DNA of 64,000 bases, from assembly GCF_000720925.1 (NCBI RefSeq), contig NZ_JOEE01000002.1, positions 248,001-312,000 on the forward strand, read 5' to 3'. Shown piece by piece: positions 33,832-41,797 of this stretch. The first letter of the stretch is position 1, and the number at the start of each line of letters is the position of its first letter. The translations under genes were made by a program, and so were the position numbers. The notes beneath the pieces are model-generated. The model saw only the letters and a program-made list of their open reading frames with translations. It was not told the origin of the DNA and made no database searches. Source of the stretch: Phycicoccus jejuensis (lineage in GTDB: Bacteria; Actinomycetota; Actinomycetes; Actinomycetales; Dermatophilaceae).

Positions 33832-36000
33832 GTGACCCGCAGAGCCCTCGCCGTCGCCGTGGCCCTGGTGGCCGTCGTCGGCGGGCTCTTGTTCGCCGTC
33901 CCGGGGTCCTCGGCCACCGCCGCGCGCGAGCCCACGGGCGCCGTCGTCCTCGTCGGCACCGGCGGCCTGTCGTGGTCCGACGTCAACGCCCGCGACACCC
34001 CGACCCTCTGGTCGATGCTGCGCAGCGGCTCCGGCGCGACGCTGTCGGTCCGCTCCGTGTGGTCCAACACCTGCCCCGCCGACGGGTGGCTCGGGCTGTC
34101 CGCCGGCTCGCGGGCCGCCGTGCCGCGCACCGGCGACGCCGCCAACCCCGCCGACCGCGCCTGCCCCGGCCCGCCGACCGTGCAGGACGGACGCGTCACC
34201 GAGTGGCCGCAGTACGAGGCGGCCGCGGCGGAGCAGAAGTTCGACACCCGGCTGGGGCTGCTCGCCCAGCAGGTCGACGCCCAGAAGATGTGCGTCGCGA
34301 CGGTCGGCCCGTACGCGGCGCTGGGCGGCGCGCTGCCCGACGGCCGCGTGACCCAGCAGATGGACTTCGCCCCGGACGACCTGCTCGTCGACCTCAACAC
34401 CTGCCCCGTCACGCTCGTCGACGTCGGCACGGTCCGCGACCCCGACGACCTCGCACCCGGGGAGCAGGCCACCGGCTCGCGCGTCGAGCAGGTGCGCGCG
34501 GTCGACCAGCGCATCGGGCAGGTCCTCGACGCCGGCCCGAACGGCGCCGACTTCGTCGTCGCCAGCCTGTCGGACGCCGGTCTCTCCGAGCGGCTGCGGA
34601 TGGTCCTCGCCCGTGGCCCGCACTTCGGCCCCGGCACGCTCGTCTCCGGCTCGACCCGGCAGGACGGCCTCGCCCAGGCCCCCGACCTCACCGCGACGGT
34701 GCTCGCCGGGGTCGGCCTGCCCGTCCCCGACTCCGTCGCCGGCTCGCCGCTGACGACCGACCCCGCGCCGGACGGCTCCGAGCGCCGCGCCACCGAGCGG
34801 CTCACCCACCTGCGGGACCTCGACGAGGCGAGCCACGACGTCCACGGCCTCGTCGAGCCGTTCTTCCAGGTCTTCGCGTACGGCCAGCTCGTCGTCTACC
34901 TGCTCGTGCTCCTCGTCTGGAAGGGCCGGATCGGCTCGGAGGCCACCCGGGCGACCGTGCTGACGCGTGTGCGCGTGCTGTCGGTGGCCGCGGCGGCCGT
35001 CCCGGTCTCGACCTTCCTCGCCAACCTCGTGCCGTGGTGGCGCTTCCCCGTCGAGATGCTCGCGGTCGTCGCGGCGGTGCTGGCCTTCGTCGCCGTCATC
35101 GCCGGCGTCGCGCTCCGCGGGCCGTGGGGCAAGCGCCCCCTCGGGCCGATGGCCTTCGTCTCGGCGGTCACCGCGGTCGTCCTCGCCGCCGACGTCATGA
35201 CCGGCTCCCGCCTCCAGCTGTCGTCGCTCATGGGCCTGCAGCCGGTCGTCGCCGGGCGCTTCTACGGGATGGGGAACCCGACGTTCGCCCTGTTCGGGAC
35301 GGCGGCGATCCTCCTCGCGACGGCCGTCTCGTCGGTCCTCGTCCTGCGCGGGGCGCGGGTCGCCGCGGCGGTCGCCGTCGGGGGCATCGGGTTCGTCGCG
35401 CTGCTCGTCGACGCGGCGCCGTTCTGGGGCGCCGACCTCGGCGGCCCGCCGGCGCTCCTGCCCGCGGTCGTCTACCTCGTCCTGACGATCCTCGGCATCC
35501 GCCTCACGTGGAAGCGCTGGGGGTTGATCGTCGTCTCCGTCGTCGTCGTGTTCTTCGCGGCCGCCGGGGCCGACTGGCTGCGGCCGCCGGGCAGCCGGAC
35601 GCACCTCGGCCGCTTCGTCCAGTCGATCATCGACGGCACGGCCGACGACATCGTCGTGCGCAAGGCCGAGCAGAACCTCGAGATCCTCCGAGAGAACGCG
35701 CCCCTGACGCTCCTCGTGCCGGCGGCCCTGCTCTTCGTCGCCTACGTCCTCGCGCGCCCGACGTCGTGGGGCTCGCGCTCGCTGCAGCGCTCGTTCGACG
35801 CGGCACCGACGTTCCGCCCCGGCCTCGTCGCGCTGTTCCTCGTGCTGGCGATCGGGTTCGCGGTCAACGACTCCGGCGTGGCCATCCCCGCGGTCGGGGC
35901 GACGCTCGCCGTCCCGCTCATCGTGTCGGTGTCGGTGGGGTACCTGCTCGAGGAGGCACGGACGACGGCGCCGACCCGCGCCGGCCGACGGCGACGCTGA
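33832..36000 (+). CDS. Large membrane protein with N-terminal phosphatase-like exported domain
   Basis: A 722-residue protein. A signal-like first helix (ALAVAVALVAVVGGLLFAV) is followed by an exported domain to about residue 340. That domain begins VVLVGTGGLSWSDV and has WSNTCPADGWLGLSAG. The pattern (hydrophobic strand, SW-D, TPTLWSML) resembles the alkaline-phosphatase superfamily start, but its usual metal ligands are not all visible. The C-terminal half has about ten helices with a GRFYGMGNPTFALFGTA motif. Related proteins occur beside mannosyltransferase genes. I infer a cell-envelope role; no reaction is assigned. Its end overlaps the convergent MptB-like gene by 83 bases. Confidence 0.8.
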   Translation: MTRRALAVAVALVAVVGGLLFAVPGSSATAAREPTGAVVLVGTGGLSWSDVNARDTPTLWSMLRSGSGATLSVRSVWSNTCPADGWLGLSAGSRAAVPRTGDAANPADRACPGPPTVQDGRVTEWPQYEAAAAEQKFDTRLGLLAQQVDAQKMCVATVGPYAALGGALPDGRVTQQMDFAPDDLLVDLNTCPVTLVDVGTVRDPDDLAPGEQATGSRVEQVRAVDQRIGQVLDAGPNGADFVVASLSDAGLSERLRMVLARGPHFGPGTLVSGSTRQDGLAQAPDLTATVLAGVGLPVPDSVAGSPLTTDPAPDGSERRATERLTHLRDLDEASHDVHGLVEPFFQVFAYGQLVVYLLVLLVWKGRIGSEATRATVLTRVRVLSVAAAAVPVSTFLANLVPWWRFPVEMLAVVAAVLAFVAVIAGVALRGPWGKRPLGPMAFVSAVTAVVLAADVMTGSRLQLSSLMGLQPVVAGRFYGMGNPTFALFGTAAILLATAVSSVLVLRGARVAAAVAVGGIGFVALLVDAAPFWGADLGGPPALLPAVVYLVLTILGIRLTWKRWGLIVVSVVVVFFAAAGADWLRPPGSRTHLGRFVQSIIDGTADDIVVRKAEQNLEILRENAPLTLLVPAALLFVAYVLARPTSWGSRSLQRSFDAAPTFRPGLVALFLVLAIGFAVNDSGVAIPAVGATLAVPLIVSVSVGYLLEEARTTAPTRAGRRRR

Positions 36001-37432
36001 CCCCGACCGCCACGAGCCACACGAGCAGCGCGAGCCACGGCGCGACCTCGCGCCGGAACCCGAGCGTCACCGACTCGACGCCGGGCGTCATCCCGAGGAC
36101 CCGGCCCGGGACGTACGCGAGGCACATGAGCAGCAGCCGGGCGAGGGCGAGCCGGTCGACCCAGCCGGCGGCGAGCGCGGGCAGCGCGGCCCAGACGAGG
36201 ACGTCGTACCAGGGCAGCGAGTAGGGGGCGGCGAGCGAGTAAGCCAGCGAGAGGACGGCCGTCCAGCGCAGGGCCGTCGCGACGAGGCGCTGCGGCGCGG
36301 GGTCGGTGCTGCGGACGGCTCCACGCGTCGCGCGCCCCAGGAGGACCGCGAGCAGCACCGCCAGCACGGCGGCCCCGGCGCTGACGAGCGTCCGGGCGTC
36401 CGCGTTGCCGAGGGAGGAGCGCAGCGCCTCGAGGAGCGGGCGCCACGGCGTCGCGAGCGAGACGGCCTGCCGCGAGCGCAGCAGCTGGTCGTAGACGTGC
36501 GACCCGCCCCAGAGCTGGAGCAGCCCGGCCACGACGACGAAGCCGCCGACGAGCACGACGACGCGGCGCAGCGCCGACGCGACCGGCGCCGACCGGTCGC
36601 GCACCAGCCACAGGGCCGTCACGACGGCGAGCAGGCCGACCCCGTACGTCACCTTCGTCGAGGCCGCGAGCGCGAGCACCCCACCGGCGCAGGCGAGCCC
36701 GGCCGGGCCGGGCAGCCGGACCAGCAGCGAGACGGCGACGACGAGCAGCGCCGCGGCCACGACGTCGACGTGCGCCCCGAGCACCCCGGCCCCGAGGACG
36801 AGCGGGTTGAGGGTCCACGCCGCGTCCACCCGGCCGTGCAGCCGCGCGGGGAGGGCCGACCGCAGCGCCCAGCGCGCGCCGAGCCAGGCGAGGACGACGA
36901 GCAGCTGCCAGACCCAGACCTCCTGCCGCAGCTGGGGTCCGCCGACGAGGGCCGACAGTCCGTGCAGCAGCGTGGCGAAGGGCCCGTAGACGCTCGGCTC
37001 CTCGGTCCAGGGCGCCTCGACCCGGCTCGTCACGGGGTCGGTGCCGTTCATCCAGTCACTCGGCGACTCGACCCACGGGTTGCCCCCGGTGGCGAGGATG
37101 CGCCCGTACGCGACATAGCTGACGTGGTCGGCGGAGCCGAAGGGCGCGGTGAGCAGCGCGGCGACGGCCAGCGCTCCCGGCACCCGCCATCCCCGCAGGG
37201 CCGGTGTGCCCGAGCGCAGCCCGAGCACGACCGCTGCGGCACCGACGAGGTACGCGGCCCACAGCACGCCGGTGACGAGGGCGGGCGAGAGGTCGAGCGG
37301 CAGCAGCGTGCCCGGTGCCCAGCCGCGCGGCGACAGGTCGGGCTGGGCGGCGTTCGGCCGGGCGAGGCCGACGACGAGCAGGAGCGCCACGGAGGCACCG
37401 AGGAGCAGCCGGCGCACCCCGTCGGTGCGCAC
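35918..37432 (-). CDS. MptB-like alpha-1,6-mannosyltransferase (GT-C)
   Basis: About 504 residues and eleven to twelve helices. SADHVSYVAYGRI, NPWVESPSDW and the APWTEEPSVYGPFATLLHG stretch match polyprenol-phosphomannose-dependent alpha-1,6-mannosyltransferases (MptB) that build the lipomannan backbone. The frame opens at 37525, but that start overlaps the GT2 gene by 49 bases and adds residues unlike the family. The GTG at 37432, directly before the first basic-hydrophobic segment, is preferred; neither has a good ribosome site. The 3' end overlaps the upstream convergent gene by 83 bases. Confidence 0.85.
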   Translation of the reverse strand: MRTDGVRRLLLGASVALLLVVGLARPNAAQPDLSPRGWAPGTLLPLDLSPALVTGVLWAAYLVGAAAVVLGLRSGTPALRGWRVPGALAVAALLTAPFGSADHVSYVAYGRILATGGNPWVESPSDWMNGTDPVTSRVEAPWTEEPSVYGPFATLLHGLSALVGGPQLRQEVWVWQLLVVLAWLGARWALRSALPARLHGRVDAAWTLNPLVLGAGVLGAHVDVVAAALLVVAVSLLVRLPGPAGLACAGGVLALAASTKVTYGVGLLAVVTALWLVRDRSAPVASALRRVVVLVGGFVVVAGLLQLWGGSHVYDQLLRSRQAVSLATPWRPLLEALRSSLGNADARTLVSAGAAVLAVLLAVLLGRATRGAVRSTDPAPQRLVATALRWTAVLSLAYSLAAPYSLPWYDVLVWAALPALAAGWVDRLALARLLLMCLAYVPGRVLGMTPGVESVTLGFRREVAPWLALLVWLVAVGVSVAVGRRGSAPSSVPPRAGTPPTPTR

Positions 37433-37476
37433 CGGCCCGTCCGACGCGACGGTCGGGGGGTCGTGCCGGGCGGCGC

Positions 37477-38190
37477 TCAGCCCCGCTGCCACGGCCGCCA
37501 ACCGCGCCGGACCAGGGCCAGCCACACGTCGCGGTACTGGCCGGCCCGGTGCAGCTGGCCGCGCCAGTCGCTGCCGCTCACCCGGTGCTGGAGCTCGCAG
37601 GGCACCTCGAGGACGCGCAGCCCGGCACGGAGCACGTCCACGGTCAGCGCCGTCTCGACCCCCCAGCCACGCGCGAGCGGCGACGCGGCCTCGTAGGCGC
37701 CCGGGGACAGGCAGCGCATCCCCGAGAGCGGCTGCACCGCACGGAAACCCGTGAGGTGCTCGATGCCTCGCCGGGCGAGGCCGACGACCAGCCCGCGCCC
37801 GCCACCGGCGGTGATCTGCGCGGGCAGCGTCGCGATCGTCATGTCCGCGCTGCCGTCGAGCACCGCGTCGGTGAGGACGCCGAGCGCGGACGCGGTCTCC
37901 TGGAGGTCGCCGTCGACGAAGAGCAGCGCGGCCGGCGCCTCGCCGGCCGCGGCCTCCAGCTCGCGGACCCGGGCCACACCGGTCCGCAGGGCCGCCGCCT
38001 TGCCCCGGTTGACGGGGTGGCGCACGACGTCGGCGCCGGCGGCCTCGGCCGCGGCGGTCGTGCCGTCGGAGCTGCCGTCGTCGACGACGACGACGCGGGT
38101 CACGACGTCGAGCGCGGACACCGCCGCGACGGTGGCCCCGATGCGGTCGGCCTCGTCCTTGCAGGGGACGACCGCCGCGACCCCGGCCAT
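37477..38190 (-). CDS. Family 2 glycosyltransferase (polyprenyl-phosphate sugar synthase-like)
   Basis: A 237-residue soluble GT-A enzyme without transmembrane helices. VAAVVPCKDEADRIGATV and VVVVDDGSSDGT form the nucleotide-sugar site. LFVDGDLQ takes the place of the usual DADLQ, and the QPLSGMRCLSPGAYE segment lies in the acceptor half. This resembles dolichol/polyprenol-phosphate mannose synthases and GpgS-like enzymes. Immediately upstream of an MptB-like gene, a donor-making role (polyprenyl-P-mannose) is plausible but unproven. Confidence 0.86.
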   Translation of the reverse strand: MAGVAAVVPCKDEADRIGATVAAVSALDVVTRVVVVDDGSSDGTTAAAEAAGADVVRHPVNRGKAAALRTGVARVRELEAAAGEAPAALLFVDGDLQETASALGVLTDAVLDGSADMTIATLPAQITAGGGRGLVVGLARRGIEHLTGFRAVQPLSGMRCLSPGAYEAASPLARGWGVETALTVDVLRAGLRVLEVPCELQHRVSGSDWRGQLHRAGQYRDVWLALVRRGWRPWQRG

Positions 38191-39080
38191 CAGCGGAGCG
38201 TGACCTGGCGGCTGAGCAGCCCCGAGCGGGCGCGCCGCTCCTCGGGCGTCAGGGGCGCGTCCGCGGCCAGCGCGGCCCGGTAGCGCTCACCGAACGCGGC
38301 GAGCTCGGACTCGTGGTCACCGGCCTCGAGCTCGGGGTCGAGGTCCCAGACGGGGACGAGCAGGCCGCCGGTCCGGAAGGCACCGAGGAGGCGGGTCCCC
38401 TCGCCGAGGCCGTCCTCACCGGCGGCGTGCAGGCGGGCGAGCGCGTCGGTGGCGACGTCCTCGTCCTCGGGCAGGACGAGCCGGACGTGCGCACGGTCCC
38501 CGATGCGCACCCAGTACGCCGACGGCAGCGAGGTCATCGCGACGGTCGGGACGACGGAGGAGTTGGCGCGCTCCAGGGACTCCTGCGCCTCGCCCTCGAG
38601 CTCCTGGCCCTCGACCCAGAAGTCGAAGCCCTCGTGGACGGTGACCTCGAAGGTCGTGTCCTCGGCGAGGACGTCCTGAAGGCGGGGGCTGTCGGCGGTG
38701 ACCTGCGGGGTGCTCGTGACCGGGGTGCCCTGCTCGGCGGCGAGGCCGGCGAGCAGCTGCGCGGCGAGGTCGCGGGAGGCGTCGCCGCTCGCGTTGCCCG
38801 ACTGCGTGCCGATGAGCACGGTGCCGTCGGTGCGGTGCAGCGCGGGCCAGGCCATCGGCAGGACCGTCGCGACGGTCACCTCCGACGGGGCGCCGTCGGG
38901 CACGTGCTCGGGGCGCACCCGGACGACCGCGGTGGCCGCCGGCAGGATCTCGCGCATCGCGACCCAGTCGGTCTCGCCGGGCAGGCCGGCGAAGGGCCGC
39001 GCCTCGAACGGGGCCGGCGCCGGGCGCGCGGCCTTCGGGGTGCGGTCGGAGCCGCGCTGACGTCGGGATGCCTTGCCCAT
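38190..39080 (-). CDS. DUF5926 family protein
   Basis: A 296-residue cytoplasmic protein with the characteristic MGKASRRQR N-terminus of DUF5926, an actinomycete family of unknown function. The body is acidic with a predicted alpha/beta fold, and VRIGDRAHVRLVLPEDED and the VTVHEGFDFWVEG segment are visible. The ATG shares one base with the start region of the GT2 gene downstream, so the two are co-transcribed. TAGGGT (39087-39092) is 6 bases upstream of the ATG. Confidence 0.8.
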   Translation of the reverse strand: MGKASRRQRGSDRTPKAARPAPAPFEARPFAGLPGETDWVAMREILPAATAVVRVRPEHVPDGAPSEVTVATVLPMAWPALHRTDGTVLIGTQSGNASGDASRDLAAQLLAGLAAEQGTPVTSTPQVTADSPRLQDVLAEDTTFEVTVHEGFDFWVEGQELEGEAQESLERANSSVVPTVAMTSLPSAYWVRIGDRAHVRLVLPEDEDVATDALARLHAAGEDGLGEGTRLLGAFRTGGLLVPVWDLDPELEAGDHESELAAFGERYRAALAADAPLTPEERRARSGLLSRQVTLR

Positions 39081-39103
39081 GCGAGCACCCTAAGGGACGT
39101 CGC

Positions 39104-39595
39104 TCAGGTGGCGCGGCGGCGGCTGGGCCCGCCGAGCGTGGCCCACACGACGTTGCCCGTGCGGTCCTCGGTGACGCCCCACTCGTGGGCCATCGAGCGC
39201 ACGATGCGCAGGCCGCGGCCCGAGGAGAGCCAGACCGTGCGCGGCGCCGGCTTGGGGACGGTGGCGCCGCCGCCGTCGGTCACCTCGACCTCGACGACGT
39301 CGCCGCGGATCTTCCACCGCACGCGGATCGTGCCATCCGAGAGCGGACGGGCGTGGCGCACGGCGTTGGTCAGCAGCTCCGAGGTCACCATCTCGGCCTC
39401 GCCGACGAGGTCCTCGTCGAGGTCGCGCTCGGTGAGGTCGGTGACGATGGCGCGGCGGACGCGGCCGACCGACGAGGCGTCCGACGGGACGCGCACGGTG
39501 CAGATGATGCTGTCGGCGCCGGGCCCGGAGGACTCGACGACGCCGAGCACCTCCTCCTCGACGTCGGGAGTCAGGGGTGTGTTCTCCGAGGTCAC
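39104..39595 (-). CDS. RsbW-like anti-sigma/ATP-binding serine kinase
   Basis: A 163-residue GHKL ATPase-fold protein (HATPase_c_2) of the anti-sigma type. The N box is VTSELLTNAVRHARP and the G box SSGRGLRIVRSMAHEWG. Such proteins bind SigB/SigF-class factors or act as switch kinases in partner-switching. A SigB/F-like sigma factor is encoded at 52.8 kb but not adjacent, so pairing is only a possibility. The frame opens at GTG 39604, yet that codon overlaps the -10 box TAGCGT. The GTG at 39595 is 7 bases from the box and is taken as the start. Confidence 0.85.
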   Translation of the reverse strand: MTSENTPLTPDVEEEVLGVVESSGPGADSIICTVRVPSDASSVGRVRRAIVTDLTERDLDEDLVGEAEMVTSELLTNAVRHARPLSDGTIRVRWKIRGDVVEVEVTDGGGATVPKPAPRTVWLSSGRGLRIVRSMAHEWGVTEDRTGNVVWATLGGPSRRRAT

Positions 39596-39602
39596 GGGCG
39601 TC

Positions 39603-39608
39603 ACGCTA
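39603..39608 (-). promoter_or_regulatory. -10 box deciding the RsbW-like start
   Basis: TAGCGT on the minus strand. The upstream candidate GTG (39604) lies inside the box, which argues for the GTG at 39595, 7 bases away. Confidence 0.55.
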
Positions 39609-40424
39609 CAACCTGCTCCCGAACCGGGCGATGGCCGTCCCGGGGCGGTTGGTGATGACGACGTCGACCCCGAGCTCGCGGCACAGGTCCATGTCGGCCT
39701 CGTCGTCGACCGTCCACACGAACACGTCGTGGCCGTGCCGGCGGTACTTCTCGACCACCGACGGCTTCCTGCGCAGGAACACGATGTCGAGGCCGACGGT
39801 GCCGACCCCCTTGGGCAGCGTCCCGTCGGGCGGCAGCGGTCGGCCCGTCGCCGAGAGGAGGTGGACGAGGGGGGTCTGCGGCGAGAGCCGGTGCACCCGC
39901 GCGAGCGCGCGCGCGGAGAACGACATGACCCGCACGTGCGGTCGGCCGGGGCGGTCGCCCCGGTCGAGCTCGAAGAAGCGCAGCACCTGGACGAGGGTCT
40001 TCTCGACGTCGTCGCCGTGCCGGGTCGGGTGCTTGGTCTCGATGAGGGTCAGCACCTCGTCACCGGTGTCGACGAGGGTGTCGAGCAGGCGTCGCAGGGT
40101 CAGCAGGTGCCCGCGCTCGGGGTCGGACTCGGGGCGCTCGGACTCGCCGGGGCCGCTCTTCCAGGACGCCCAGTCGAGCTGCTCGAGCCGGGAGAGCTCG
40201 AGGGTCGAGACGACCCCGGACCCGTTCGACGTCCGCTCGACGCGCCGGTCGTGGACGCAGACCAGGTGGTGGTCGGCCGTGAGGCGCACGTCGCACTCGA
40301 CCCCGTCGGCGCCGTGCGCGAACGCCTTGCGGTAGGCCCGGAGCGTGTGCTCGGCCTCCTCCTCGCTGGCGCCACGGTGGGCCACGACGAGGGGACGGGT
40401 GGTCGTCTGCTGCTCGACGGTCAC
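39606..40424 (-). CDS. Glycerophosphodiester phosphodiesterase (GlpQ/UgpQ family)
   Basis: A 272-residue TIM-barrel enzyme hydrolysing glycerophosphodiesters to glycerol-3-phosphate and an alcohol. VVAHRGASEEEAEHTLRAY carries the catalytic HRG, and GADGVECDVRLTADHHLV the metal ligands E and D. No signal peptide is visible, so it is UgpQ-like and cytoplasmic. The C-terminal DEADMDLCRELGVDVVITN is typical. The preferred GTG start is at 40424; an ATG 13 bases upstream is in another frame. Confidence 0.92.
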   Translation of the reverse strand: MTVEQQTTTRPLVVAHRGASEEEAEHTLRAYRKAFAHGADGVECDVRLTADHHLVCVHDRRVERTSNGSGVVSTLELSRLEQLDWASWKSGPGESERPESDPERGHLLTLRRLLDTLVDTGDEVLTLIETKHPTRHGDDVEKTLVQVLRFFELDRGDRPGRPHVRVMSFSARALARVHRLSPQTPLVHLLSATGRPLPPDGTLPKGVGTVGLDIVFLRRKPSVVEKYRRHGHDVFVWTVDDEADMDLCRELGVDVVITNRPGTAIARFGSRL

Positions 40425-40561
40425 GGGACACCATCATCCACGGTCACGGCCGTCCACGACGCCTCGGGGCCGAGGACGCGCCGTTCGGCCGACCCGCGGG
40501 TGGTGCGGCCGGCCCGCGGTCACGCCACTCACACTCCCGGCCGCCCTACCGTTGGACCATC
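40425..40561. promoter_or_regulatory. Divergent promoter region (phosphodiesterase / ECF sigma factor)
   Basis: The 137-base gap separates two divergent genes. On the plus strand TACCGT (40547-40552) lies 9 bases before the sigma-factor GTG. No convincing operator palindrome was found. Confidence 0.4.
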
Positions 40562-41050
40562 GTGAGCCTCCCGCCCTTCCAGCACCTCGTCGACGAGCAC
40601 TGGCGCGACGTCGCCCGTCTCGCAAACGGCCTCGTCGGGCCGGTGCACGCCGACGACGTCGCGCAGCAGGCGTGGACCCGGGCGCTCGCCGCCTACCCCC
40701 GGCTCACCCACGCCCGCAACCTGCGCTCGTGGCTCCTCACCGTCACCCACCGCTGCGCGATGGACCACCACCGTGCCGCCCGGCGCACGACCCCGCACGA
40801 GGACCCGGCCGTCCTCGCCGAGGCGCCCGTCGTCGACCCGCCGACCCCGCACGACGACGGGCTCTGGGCGCGGGTGGCCGCCCTGCCGCCCCGGCAGCGT
40901 GACGCCGTCGTCCTGCGCTTCGTCGGCGACCTCGACCACCGCGCGGTCGCGGCCGCCCTCGGCACGTCGCCCGGGATGAGCCGGCGGCTGGTCAGCGACG
41001 CCGTCGCCGCCCTGCGCCTCGACCTCACCGACCCGGAGGACCTCCGATGA
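40562..41050 (+). CDS. ECF-type RNA polymerase sigma factor
   Basis: A 162-residue sigma-70 family member with region 2 (about 5-75, ADDVAQQAWTRALAAYPRL and the RSWLLTVTHRCAMD segment) and region 4 (about 100-155, LPPRQRDAVVLRFVGDLDH and a helix-turn-helix). It lacks regions 1 and 3, as expected for the extracytoplasmic-function class. No anti-sigma gene is adjacent. Its stop overlaps the methyltransferase start (ATGA), tying a stress sigma factor to alkylation repair. Confidence 0.9.
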   Translation: MSLPPFQHLVDEHWRDVARLANGLVGPVHADDVAQQAWTRALAAYPRLTHARNLRSWLLTVTHRCAMDHHRAARRTTPHEDPAVLAEAPVVDPPTPHDDGLWARVAALPPRQRDAVVLRFVGDLDHRAVAAALGTSPGMSRRLVSDAVAALRLDLTDPEDLR

Positions 41051-41667
41051 CCGACCCCGCCACCACGCCCGCTGCCCTCACCGCCCTCACCTCCTTCGAC
41101 CCGCCCCTGGCCGGACCGCCCCGCCTCGCGCCGACCGACGTCTCGTACGTCCTCGACGACACCGAGGTCGGGCGGATGCTCGTCGCGGTGCGCGACGACG
41201 GCCGGGTGCTCGCGACCGCCTTCGCCCCGGACGACGCGGCCGAGGAGCGCTGGCTCGCCCGCCTCGCCGCGTCCGTCAGCCCGCGGGTGCTTCGCCATCC
41301 CGCCCCGACGGACGCCGCGCGCCGGGCCCTGGGCGACTTCCTCGCCGGTCGCACGCGCCGGGTCGACGTCGAGCCCGACCTCGCCCTCGCGTCGCCCTTC
41401 CAGCGCGAGGTGCTGACCGGCCTGGCGGCGCGGGTCGGCTACGGCGAGCGGACGACGTACGCGGCCCTCGCCGCCGCGGTCGAGCACCCGGGGGCCGCGC
41501 GGGCGGTCGGCACCGCGCTCGGCGGCAACCCGCTGTGCGTCACGCTGCCCTGCCACCGGGTGCTGCCGGCGGCCGGCGGGGTCGGCGGGTACGCCGGCGG
41601 CTCCGCGGCCAAGGAGCACCTCCTCGCCCTCGAGGCCGCCCACGCCTCCCACCCCGCCCGCTCCTGA
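41047..41667 (+). CDS. ogt: Methylated-DNA--protein-cysteine methyltransferase
   Basis: A 206-residue suicide repair protein that transfers alkyl groups from O6-alkylguanine to its own cysteine. The active-site motif is LPCHRVLPAAGGVGGYAGG, with the PCHRV cysteine near residue 168. The helix-turn-helix precedes it (YGERTTYAALAAAV). The N-terminal domain is longer than in minimal Ogt proteins. It is translationally coupled to the ECF sigma factor. Confidence 0.93.
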   Translation: MTDPATTPAALTALTSFDPPLAGPPRLAPTDVSYVLDDTEVGRMLVAVRDDGRVLATAFAPDDAAEERWLARLAASVSPRVLRHPAPTDAARRALGDFLAGRTRRVDVEPDLALASPFQREVLTGLAARVGYGERTTYAALAAAVEHPGAARAVGTALGGNPLCVTLPCHRVLPAAGGVGGYAGGSAAKEHLLALEAAHASHPARS

Positions 41668-41680
41668 CCCCGGCCCTTCC

Positions 41681-41753
41681 CGACTTCTTGCGAGTTGAGC
41701 CGCTCGACACGCCGTTCAGCGGCGTGTCGAGCGGCGGAACTCGCAATCAGTCG
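41681..41753. terminator. Long bidirectional hairpin between convergent genes
   Basis: Arms 41688-41714 and 41720-41746 pair over 27 bases with two mismatches around a 5-base loop (TTCAG). Outer CGACT/AGTCG extend it. The arm contains TTGCGAGTT and CTCGACACGCCG. It sits 14 bases past the ogt stop and 45 bases from the LLM stop, ideal for a shared terminator, but has no U-tract. Confidence 0.7.
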
Positions 41754-41797
41754 GGCTCTCGAGGCGTCCGGGTGGCGGAGGGGCAGGAAGTCGGCGG

